A DNA stretch of 20,076 nt, taken from Bacteroidales bacterium. GTDB lineage: Bacteria; Bacteroidota; Bacteroidia; Bacteroidales; Tenuifilaceae. The position numbers were made by a program, and so were the translations under genes. Position 1 is the stretch's first letter; every line of letters begins with the position of its first letter. This document shows, piece by piece, positions 1 to 6,936 of this stretch. The stretch is taken from NCBI GenBank assembly GCA_008933525.1, contig WBUV01000010.1:1-20076 (forward strand), read 5' to 3'. Below the pieces are notes generated by a model that was not told the origin of the DNA, did no database searches, and was given only the letters and a program-made list of their open reading frames with translations.

Positions 1-1
1 C

Positions 2-1432
2 GATAAAACAACAAGTAATTACATTTACAATGTAAAAGGCTTGATATATACCAACCTAAACATGCACGATAGCGCCTTAAAATGTTTTAATCAATCCTTG
101 AAAATCAGAAAAGAATTGAATTTTACTATAGGCATAGCTACATCGTACACAAATATTGGAAGTATCTACTGTTCGCTAAACGAACTTGATAGTTGCTTTT
201 ATTATACACAAAAGGCGATAGAGATTTTTTCGAGCAATAACGATCGTACTGGACTTATTGGTTCATTCAAGTTAATGGGCGATTATTACAACAAGGCTAA
301 AGATTATGATAATGCTATTCGATACTTTAATAAGAGTCTTGAACTCAATAAAAACTTTGGGGATTTATCAATCCAAAAGGATGTTTTTGAAGGATTAAAA
401 CTCTCATACCAAAAGTTAGGAAATATTAACAAGGCGTTCTGCTACCAAGAGTTATCTGTAAAAATCAACGATAGTCTATCAACAAATGTATATGTTGAAA
501 GGATTACGCACCTGACAGAAAGCCTAAAGTATGAATTGCAAAGGCAAGAATCGGAACTTATTCAAAAACAGAGGGAGCGAGAACTTTCCAGTAAGATTAA
601 ATTTCAACAATCCTTAATCAGACTTTACATTTCTATTCTCTTTTTGGTCCTACTACTTGTTATTACTGTTGTTTACTTCTACATCCAAAAATATAAAAGC
701 TACAAACTTTTAAACTTACAGAAAAGACAAATTGAAGAACTCAACTCAACAAAGGATAAACTATTCTCAATTATTGGCCACGATCTTAAGAATCCAATAG
801 CATCTATAATTGGAGTTGCCGAAGTGTTGAACGATTCAACAATTACCATTCCTGACGATAAGCGCAAGCAATTAATACGTAGCATTTACGATGTTGGAAC
901 ATCAACCCATCACACGCTTGAGGGGCTTTTGAACTGGGCAAAAACACAAACCAATAGTGTTAATGTGAGGTTTGATAATGTAAATCTAAGCACCTTGATT
1001 GATTCTATTATTCGTATTCAAACCCCAATTGCTAGTCAAAAAGGTATTACTATTGAAAATATAGTTGAAAAGGATTTGAGCGCAGTAACTGATACCGACA
1101 TTATATCAACAATACTGAGAAACTTAACCTTAAACGCAATAAAATACTCAAAACAAGGTGGGCGAATTATTATATCGGCGGAGAACCAAAATCAATGGGT
1201 TGTTGTTTCTGTAAAAGATTTTGGCGTTGGAATGAACTACGATGTTAAAAACGCTCTTTTCTCCTCAACTAACATAAAGTCGTCCTACGGAACGGCAAAC
1301 GAGAAAGGCACTGGCTTAGGATTGATAATATGTAAAGAGTTTATTGCAAAACTAGGCGGTAAAATTTGGGTAGAGAGCGAGATAGATCACGGAAGTACAT
1401 TTCACTTCACTATTCCAAACAAGTCGATCTGA
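2..1432 (+). CDS. TPR-containing membrane histidine kinase, 5' truncated by window edge
   Basis: Sensor histidine kinase of a two-component system. The reading frame is open back to base 2 without a stop, so the true start lies upstream; the TTG at 41 is only an internal codon. About four tetratricopeptide repeats fill bases 20-490, followed by a coiled-coil-like charged stretch and one strongly hydrophobic transmembrane segment (about 620-690). The cytoplasmic part has all kinase boxes: H-box IGHDLKNP with the phosphoacceptor His codon at 779-781, N-box NLTLNAIKYS, G1 DFGVGM, G2 GTGLGLIICKEF and the closing GSTFHFTIP. TPRs before a membrane segment are common in Bacteroidota sensor kinases, where the TPR part is thought to lie in the periplasm; the ligand is unknown. 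No receiver domain follows the kinase core and no regulator gene is adjacent, so the partner is not visible. It converges on trkA with a 4-bp gap. Confidence 0.93.
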   Translation, partial: DKTTSNYIYNVKGLIYTNLNMHDSALKCFNQSLKIRKELNFTIGIATSYTNIGSIYCSLNELDSCFYYTQKAIEIFSSNNDRTGLIGSFKLMGDYYNKAKDYDNAIRYFNKSLELNKNFGDLSIQKDVFEGLKLSYQKLGNINKAFCYQELSVKINDSLSTNVYVERITHLTESLKYELQRQESELIQKQRERELSSKIKFQQSLIRLYISILFLVLLLVITVVYFYIQKYKSYKLLNLQKRQIEELNSTKDKLFSIIGHDLKNPIASIIGVAEVLNDSTITIPDDKRKQLIRSIYDVGTSTHHTLEGLLNWAKTQTNSVNVRFDNVNLSTLIDSIIRIQTPIASQKGITIENIVEKDLSAVTDTDIISTILRNLTLNAIKYSKQGGRIIISAENQNQWVVVSVKDFGVGMNYDVKNALFSSTNIKSSYGTANEKGTGLGLIICKEFIAKLGGKIWVESEIDHGSTFHFTIPNKSI

Positions 1433-1436
1433 TAAG

Positions 1437-2777
1437 TTAGTTGAAAAACTTCCCAACTTTATTGATTGCCGATGGAAGCGCAAATACAACAACCCTATCG
1501 TAGGGTTTAATTTCGCTGTCGCCCTTAGCAATAAATGCTGTGTCGCCACGAACAACGCCTCCCACAATTGCATCTTTCGGGAACGAAACGTGTTTAAGTT
1601 TGCCTTTGGTAATTGGAGAGCCAGGCTTAACAATGAATTCAAGTACTTCGGCTTCGGAACCAGTAAGACACTTAATGGTAGAAACGTCGGTACTCATGGT
1701 GTAGCGGAAAATTCTGCTGGCAGTAATGAGTTTTTTGTTGATTACTGTATCAACTCCAATACTCTCGGCCAGTCGAATGTAGTTGATATTCTCAATTTCG
1801 GCGATAGTCTTTTTTACACCCAAACGCTTGGCTACAATACACGACAGAATATTGGTTTCGGAATTACCCGTAACTGCAACAAAGGCATCCATATACGGAA
1901 GGCCTTCCTCTATAAGAAGGTCGGTGTTGCGTCCATCTCCATTAATCACAAGAGCATTCTTGAACTGGCTGGCTAGTTTCTGACTTTTCTCCTTATCAAC
2001 CTCTATCAACTTAACGTTCATTGACTTCTCCAGTTCGTTGGCTATATGAATGGCAATTCGGCTTCCGCCAAGTATCATCAGGTTATTTACGTCGATATTT
2101 TTCTTGCCGGAATGCTCCATCATACCCTTAATTCCGCTCTGGTTGGCAATAACATAAACCAAATCGTTATACTTGAATTGGTCGTTTCCGCGAGGTATAA
2201 TTGTTTCACCTTCGCGTGAGATTGCAACTGCTCTATAATCCAGATTTTGAATATTTTTGGTTGCCTGAAGTAGAGTGTTGTCAATAACAGGGGAGTCCTC
2301 TTCAAGGCGGAATACAATTAACGAAAGTTTACCTCCCGAAAAGTCCACAAACTCGGTTGAACTGGTTTGGCCTAGGAGTGTTACAACTTCTCTTGCCGCT
2401 AATCGTTCGGGATATATTAACGAGTCAATACCTAAGTTTAAGAAAATTTCCTTGTTGTTGGGCTGTAGGTATTCGTTTTTATCGATACGTGCGATTACTT
2501 TTTTTGCTCCAAGTCGTTTTGCGAGAGTTGCCGAGACAATATTAGTTTCCTCGGAGTGAGCAACAGCAATAAAAAGGTCGGCCTTTTTAATGTTGGCATC
2601 TTTTAGTACGCTAATAGATGTTGCCGATCCCTGAAAGGTAACAACATCGGTAGTTGCAGCCACCTGACTAAGCATTTCTGCATCAGGATCAATCACAACA
2701 ACATCGTGATACTCCTTTGCAAGCATTGTAGCCAAATGGGTTCCAACTTCGCCAGCACCAACAATAATTATATTCAT
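1437..2777 (-). CDS. trkA: Trk potassium uptake system NAD-binding protein TrkA
   Basis: Cytoplasmic peripheral subunit that gates the TrkH/TrkG potassium channel in response to nucleotide binding. The 446-aa length is the usual one for two-copy TrkA. The first RCK half opens with a Rossmann motif GAGEVG (residues 7-12) and an acidic residue at the end of beta-2 (VVVIDPD), followed by a TrkA_C lobe. The second half starts near residue 230 with a degenerate glycine motif (GGSRIA) and repeats the RCK-TrkA_C plan (INGDGRNTDLL, VAVTGNSETNIL). It starts at ATG 2777. A trkH partner gene often follows trkA, but here trkA is the last gene on its strand and the opposing kinase gene comes next, so the channel subunit must be encoded elsewhere. 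It lies 93 bp downstream of comEC on the same strand; co-transcription is possible. The gap has only a one-mismatch -7-like element (TTAATTTG). Confidence 0.96.
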   Translation of the reverse strand: MNIIIVGAGEVGTHLATMLAKEYHDVVVIDPDAEMLSQVAATTDVVTFQGSATSISVLKDANIKKADLFIAVAHSEETNIVSATLAKRLGAKKVIARIDKNEYLQPNNKEIFLNLGIDSLIYPERLAAREVVTLLGQTSSTEFVDFSGGKLSLIVFRLEEDSPVIDNTLLQATKNIQNLDYRAVAISREGETIIPRGNDQFKYNDLVYVIANQSGIKGMMEHSGKKNIDVNNLMILGGSRIAIHIANELEKSMNVKLIEVDKEKSQKLASQFKNALVINGDGRNTDLLIEEGLPYMDAFVAVTGNSETNILSCIVAKRLGVKKTIAEIENINYIRLAESIGVDTVINKKLITASRIFRYTMSTDVSTIKCLTGSEAEVLEFIVKPGSPITKGKLKHVSFPKDAIVGGVVRGDTAFIAKGDSEIKPYDRVVVFALPSAINKVGKFFN

Positions 2778-2870
2778 TGCATTACTCTGTTAAGATCCGC
2801 TTTTTTAACGAAAAATAAACTGCAAATTAATATGAATTTACTGAGATTATCAGCATTTGTAAAATATTTT

Positions 2871-4973
2871 TTATTCTATTTCGCACTGATAAGCTCCTTC
2901 GGTTATTAAATGATGAACTTTTACCTTTTGGTCAGCCAATGTGATTAGAAGTTTGCTCAATTTCCAATTGGGGAATGAGCCATCAATTACTATTATTTTT
3001 GGTGAGATATAGTTGAGCATGTTTTGGGTAAAGTGTTGATTTACTATAAGTATGTCGGTTTCAATTTTATGTGTTGAACTTATCTGTTTTGTTGAGTCGT
3101 TGTATGGCATGGCAATAAGTTTGTGTTTTGTTTTTAGTATTGCCAGTCCCATTCCTTTTCGAATAAAAATGTCGCTGTTGGGTTGGCTCATCTCATCGAT
3201 TATTTTGTATTTGCCATTTCTTGTTTCGTGATTTAGATAACCACTAAAAAAGAACTCATGTTCCTTAATTTGCTTTCTCTGTAATGAGTCCAAACTCGAA
3301 ATGTATGCAAAGCCACTGTTTCTGATACATACAACTGACTTCTTGGGAGTGCTAAATATTATGAGTTTGTTTTTGTGTATGTTAATTTTGTGCTCAATAT
3401 TCAGAAGTATTACTCCAATTATCGTTAAAATCATCAGTTGCAAATGAATTAGTCGTTTACTGTAAATGTAAACTGTCAAAAGAAAAAGCCCTGTAATTAG
3501 TAGTGTAAGTTGTACCGATGATATGTGAAGACCTCCAATGGTCGATCCTGGAATGCTTTCGATCCAGTAAAGGCTTTTGTTTAGCATTTTTACGATTACA
3601 TTTAAAATCTCCCCAATAAATAAAGCAAAAGTTGGTATTGGTGATACAATAATTAAAACGACTGCGAGGTAAAGGATAATTGTAGACAGAGGTATGGCTA
3701 CAAGATTTGTTACAACGAAATAGTTTGGAAACTGAGCAAAATAAAGTACTGTTAGTGGCAATGTGCCAATTTGTGCAGCTATCGAAACCGATATTAGTGA
3801 CCAAGTGTATTCTAGTACTCTGTTTTTGAAGTAAAGAGATTTATGTATTACTGGGTAAAATAGTATTATTGACAAAACCGCGACGAAGGATAGCTGAAAT
3901 CCAAGATTAAATAGGTTTGCTGGATTTGTGATTAGTAAGCCGAATGCAGTGGCCGATATTGTATTGTAAATATTTGTGCGAAAGGAAAAACTTTGCCCTA
4001 TTGCAACCATCGAAAACATGAATGCCGATCGATTAACAGATGGTGAAAGACCTGTTAGTATTGCAAAAAACCACAAAAAAAGCAGAATAATAATTAGGTT
4101 GATGATCCTGAAAATTCTATTTCTCGGTAGCATACCAAGTGCCAATACTAGAATGAAGTAAAGAATTCCTACGTGTAATCCGGAAACCGACAAGATGTGC
4201 ATTGCGCCAGTCGATGAGTAAACCTTATTTATTTCTCCATCGAGCATATCTCTGTACCCTAAGGTTAAAGCCGATAGAACTGCTAGTTGGCTCCCTTCTA
4301 ATCCATTTCTGCTGAATATTTCCAAAAAGTTATCCCTGATGTTAAATGATGTTTTGATTAGTTTGTTTTCGCTCTTTGAAATTTTTATCCATCTACCTGT
4401 TTTTAAAAATGTTGAGTATCTTATTTTGTCGAGAAGTAGGTTTTTGCCAATATCGAATTGGTATGGGTTCTTTGGACTCTCAAATTGGGTAGGGGTAATT
4501 TTAGTTGCAATAATATCGCCATAAGTTAATCGTTGAGCCATACTATCGCTCAATTCGAAATATATTAAAATGCTTTCTTCACTATTAACTAAGCCTTGGT
4601 TTGTTAAAATACTCTCAACCTTACATTTTACTTTAATGGACTTAGCTCTTTGTTGAGGGTTGTCGAGCAGTCGAGCAATTACTTTCGTTTCTTTTTCTGC
4701 CTCAAGATTATCACTAAACGTAAGGTTTAACGATAGTGTTAATCCACATGCGAGTATAAAAGTGTTAAGCATTAAGCCATATACCCATCGGTATCTCCAT
4801 TGACTTACAACGGCAAACGAAATAGCAAGAAATATGAATATAACGAGAGGTAATAGGGCTGTGTTTTGGTTCGCCGGAAGAATTTGAAATTTAAACTGTA
4901 ATGCTATTCCAAGAATTAGCGGAATAACCAATCGGAAAAAAGGGGCTTCGTGGTAGGTAAAAGGAGCGTTCAA
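2871..4973 (-). CDS. comEC: ComEC/Rec2 family DNA uptake channel protein
   Basis: Polytopic inner-membrane protein that in competent bacteria carries single-stranded DNA into the cytoplasm. The 700 residues show an N-terminal membrane/OB-like part (about 10-190, DUF4131-like), then the Competence domain (about 220-510) with the signature SVSGLHVGI (262-270) and LSPSVNRSAFMFS (309-321) among many hydrophobic helices. The C-terminal 160 residues keep the outline of the metallo-beta-lactamase-like domain of long ComEC proteins (DILIVNQH near 640, IIVIDG near 660, GAYQCEI at the end), but the HxHxDH metal ligands are absent, so it is probably not a nuclease. The only plausible start is TTG at 4973: the next upstream in-frame codons reach a stop (TAG) without ATG, and the first internal ATG is near residue 68, inside the membrane domain. 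Natural competence in this organism is not shown by the gene alone. Confidence 0.92.
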   Translation of the reverse strand: MNAPFTYHEAPFFRLVIPLILGIALQFKFQILPANQNTALLPLVIFIFLAISFAVVSQWRYRWVYGLMLNTFILACGLTLSLNLTFSDNLEAEKETKVIARLLDNPQQRAKSIKVKCKVESILTNQGLVNSEESILIYFELSDSMAQRLTYGDIIATKITPTQFESPKNPYQFDIGKNLLLDKIRYSTFLKTGRWIKISKSENKLIKTSFNIRDNFLEIFSRNGLEGSQLAVLSALTLGYRDMLDGEINKVYSSTGAMHILSVSGLHVGILYFILVLALGMLPRNRIFRIINLIIILLFLWFFAILTGLSPSVNRSAFMFSMVAIGQSFSFRTNIYNTISATAFGLLITNPANLFNLGFQLSFVAVLSIILFYPVIHKSLYFKNRVLEYTWSLISVSIAAQIGTLPLTVLYFAQFPNYFVVTNLVAIPLSTIILYLAVVLIIVSPIPTFALFIGEILNVIVKMLNKSLYWIESIPGSTIGGLHISSVQLTLLITGLFLLTVYIYSKRLIHLQLMILTIIGVILLNIEHKINIHKNKLIIFSTPKKSVVCIRNSGFAYISSLDSLQRKQIKEHEFFFSGYLNHETRNGKYKIIDEMSQPNSDIFIRKGMGLAILKTKHKLIAMPYNDSTKQISSTHKIETDILIVNQHFTQNMLNYISPKIIVIDGSFPNWKLSKLLITLADQKVKVHHLITEGAYQCEIE

Positions 4974-5042
4974 GGTTTTGTAAGGTTTGATCTATCATCA
5001 AGTTACAAAATTTTCATGTGATAGCAATCCCTGTTAAAAAAA

Positions 5043-5060
5043 ACACGCGAGATCGCGTGT
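5043..5060 (-). terminator. Rho-independent terminator of the def unit
   Basis: Perfect inverted repeat ACACGCG-AGAT-CGCGTGT (GC-rich 7-8 bp stem). On the minus strand it is followed directly by a run of eight T (A-run at 5036-5043 on +). It lies just after the def stop codon (5067) and before comEC, so it separates the two minus-strand units. Confidence 0.9.
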
Positions 5061-5066
5061 CATTGA

Positions 5067-5621
5067 TTATTTTGCTAGTTTGTACTTGTAGTCGGTGCTG
5101 AATTTCCCCTTGGATATGGCTGATAGTTTCGATTTTAGGAGTTGTCTGCGTATTGGCGATAATCGATCGGTGAAGAGTATGCCATCGAGGTGATCGTATT
5201 CGTGCTGTATAATACGAGCGGCAACGCCTTCGAATACCTCTTCGTGGGGCTCAAAATTTTCATCAACGTACTTAATTCTGATTTTGCTTTCACGGTCAAC
5301 CTCTTCGTGAATGTTAGGGATGCTAAGGCAACCCTCGCTAAAACGGCTAATTTCGTCGAAACGCTCAACAATATGAGCATTTATAAATGCTTTTTTGAAA
5401 TCTTTTAAGCTAGGATCGTCCTCCACTAGAGGTGTTCCATCTATCACAAATAAACGGATCGATAAGCCTATTTGAGGTGCAGCCAAACCAATTCCATCGG
5501 ATTGATACATGGAGTCAAACATATCACTAATTAGCTGCTTAAGGTTGGGATAGTCTGGGTTTATGTCTTGTGCAACCTTCCTAAGCACGGGCGATCCATA
5601 AATGCAAATTGGATAAATCAT
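5067..5621 (-). CDS. def: Peptide deformylase
   Basis: Metalloenzyme that removes the formyl group from the N-terminal methionine of nascent proteins in the cytoplasm. All three deformylase motifs are present: motif 1 GIGLAAPQ (43-50), motif 2 EGCLS (96-100, metal-ligand Cys98), and motif 3 QHEYDH (139-144, metal ligands His140 and His144, catalytic Glu141). At 184 residues it has normal length. The start is ATG 5621, six bases after the ruvX stop, and the gene is the last of the regulator-ruvX-def unit. Pairing def with ruvX (yqgF) is a recurring arrangement in Bacteroidota as I recall it. A constitutive housekeeping role is inferred from the family. Confidence 0.97.
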   Translation of the reverse strand: MIYPICIYGSPVLRKVAQDINPDYPNLKQLISDMFDSMYQSDGIGLAAPQIGLSIRLFVIDGTPLVEDDPSLKDFKKAFINAHIVERFDEISRFSEGCLSIPNIHEEVDRESKIRIKYVDENFEPHEEVFEGVAARIIQHEYDHLDGILFTDRLSPIRRQLLKSKLSAISKGKFSTDYKYKLAK

Positions 5622-5627
5622 ATTATA

Positions 5628-6050
5628 TTATTGTTTATAACTTAAACTTTCCATGTACGATTGAAGAATAATTGTGGCACTAATAGTGTCGATTGTTGCT
5701 TTGTTTTGCCGATCTTTTTTCTTTAAACCTCCATCAATCATGGTTTGAAAAGCCATTTTTGATGTAAAGCGTTCGTCGACTTGCACAATTTTCAGATTAG
5801 GGAATGCCTTTTCAATTTTCTTCAAAATTGGATTGATGTATTTAACAGCTTCCGATGGTGTATTGTTCATTGTTACCGGATATCCCACAACAAGCAATTC
5901 AACATTCTCATTAGTTAAATAATTTCCAAGATATTCAACTACTGTATGCGATGGAATTGTCGCCAAGCCGTTGGCCACGATTTTTAGTGGATCGGTAACG
6001 GCTACACCTGTTCTTTTCCTTCCAATATCTAATGCGAGAATTCTTCCCAA
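5628..6050 (-). CDS. ruvX: Putative pre-16S rRNA nuclease / Holliday junction resolvase, YqgF family
   Basis: Small RNase H-fold nuclease. In E. coli YqgF is required for 16S rRNA 5'-end maturation; other members have been proposed to resolve Holliday junctions. The 140-aa protein has the family landmarks in order: ALDIGRKRTGVAVTDP near the N-terminus (first catalytic Asp at residue 7), LLVVGYP in the middle, VDERFTS (catalytic Glu) near residue 92, and a C-terminal DTISATIILQSYM containing the third acidic residue. The length is typical. It starts at ATG 6050, eight bases after the response-regulator stop, and its stop lies six bases before def, so the three are very probably co-transcribed. 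Confidence 0.95.
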   Translation of the reverse strand: MGRILALDIGRKRTGVAVTDPLKIVANGLATIPSHTVVEYLGNYLTNENVELLVVGYPVTMNNTPSEAVKYINPILKKIEKAFPNLKIVQVDERFTSKMAFQTMIDGGLKKKDRQNKATIDTISATIILQSYMESLSYKQ

Positions 6051-6058
6051 TTGTAGTT

Positions 6059-6811
6059 TTATTTTTGCTTAACAAACACTTCGAGTTGATCAATCAGCTC
6101 ATTAATGTATTCGCTCGATGCGGTAAGTTTAATTCCCTTGTCAAGGTCTATACTGCCTGCTTTCCCAATATGTTTAACTAGCGTTAAGTTGATTACTTGT
6201 TTTGAGTTAATCCTAACGAAATTTTTTGTATCGAGAATTTCCTCTAGATCCTTTAACCTATTATCAATGCTTAACGATTCCCCATTGCTGCGAAGGACTA
6301 TTGTTCCTTTTTGCGATTCTTCGAAGCAGTAAACATCCTTTAAGTCAATAAACTCGGACTTGTTTTGAATATTCACAACAAGTTTTGATGGCAGTATCTC
6401 CTTCAGATTTTCGAATAATGCGTAGTAACGTTTTCTTCCATCGAAATTGGAATATCTACGCTTAGACACTCTCGCAAGCGCCGATTCCAACTCTTCAACC
6501 TCAATTGGTTTTAGCAGATAATCTATAGCGCTGAATTTAAATGCCTTAACGGCATAATACTCAAAGGCGGTAATGAAAATGACATCAAAATCTCTACTCG
6601 AACAGTTCTCCAAGAAATCGAAACCAGATCCTCCTGGCATCTCAATGTCAAGAAATACGATGTCTGGCTTAATGAGTTCAACTTTGCTTAAGGCTTCAAT
6701 GGACGAGCGTGCAACATCAACAACTTCTATGTCCTTGGCAAATTGGCTAAGGAGCAGTTCGAGCGTGCGGACCGAGGCAATTTCGTCATCAACGATAAGG
6801 GCTTTAAGCAT
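6059..6811 (-). CDS. LytTR-family DNA-binding response regulator
   Basis: Cytoplasmic transcription regulator of the LytR/AlgR type. The N-terminal receiver domain (1-120) has the acidic pair D8-D9 in VDDE, the phosphoacceptor Asp55 in FLDIEMPG, the conserved Thr81 (FITAF) and Lys101 (DYLLKP). After a linker, residues about 145-245 form the LytTR domain: IDLKDVYCFEESQKGTIV, then FVRINSKQVINLTLVKHI. The gene follows the LytS-like sensor on the same strand and is its obvious partner, but 125 bases separate them and the gap holds an inverted repeat and a perfect -7 motif (minus strand, 6831-6838), so it probably also has its own promoter. It is followed by ruvX after 8 bases. Target genes are not visible from the sequence. 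Confidence 0.95.
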   Translation of the reverse strand: MLKALIVDDEIASVRTLELLLSQFAKDIEVVDVARSSIEALSKVELIKPDIVFLDIEMPGGSGFDFLENCSSRDFDVIFITAFEYYAVKAFKFSAIDYLLKPIEVEELESALARVSKRRYSNFDGRKRYYALFENLKEILPSKLVVNIQNKSEFIDLKDVYCFEESQKGTIVLRSNGESLSIDNRLKDLEEILDTKNFVRINSKQVINLTLVKHIGKAGSIDLDKGIKLTASSEYINELIDQLEVFVKQK

Positions 6812-6830
6812 GGTTTAAAATTTTATGCTG

Positions 6831-6838
6831 CAAATTTA
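6831..6838 (-). promoter_or_regulatory. Candidate promoter (-7 element) for the regulator-ruvX-def unit
   Basis: On the minus strand the sequence TAAATTTG matches the Bacteroidota -7 consensus TAnnTTTG exactly, 19 bases upstream of the response-regulator ATG, giving a very short leader. No clear TTTG is seen at the -33 spacing. It allows ruvX and def to be expressed without the sensor gene. Confidence 0.5.
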
Positions 6839-6884
6839 ACAAAAAACTTTAAGCTAGTAGGTTTTATTAACCACATTAAAGATT

Positions 6885-6905
6885 TACAACTTCAGGTAAG
6901 TTGTA
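6885..6905. repeat. Inverted repeat between sensor and response regulator
   Basis: TACAACTT-CAGGT-AAGTTGTA: two perfect 8-base arms around a 5-base spacer, about 30 bases after the sensor stop codon. It may be a weak terminator or attenuator for the sensor transcript (no good T-run follows on the minus strand) or a protein-binding site ahead of the regulator's promoter. Function is not known. Confidence 0.55.
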
Positions 6906-6936
6906 GGTTGATGTGCTGAATATAAGTCTTGTGCAA

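Noticed and set aside
1590..1976. 128-aa open frame on + strand inside trkA
   Set aside because: Antisense shadow of trkA; no promoter or recognisable protein character.
2832..2909. 25-residue hydrophobic micro-peptide (ATG 2832, + strand) between trkA and comEC
   Set aside because: It overlaps the comEC 3' end, has no promoter motif and its hydrophobicity follows from the T-rich strand; nothing supports translation.
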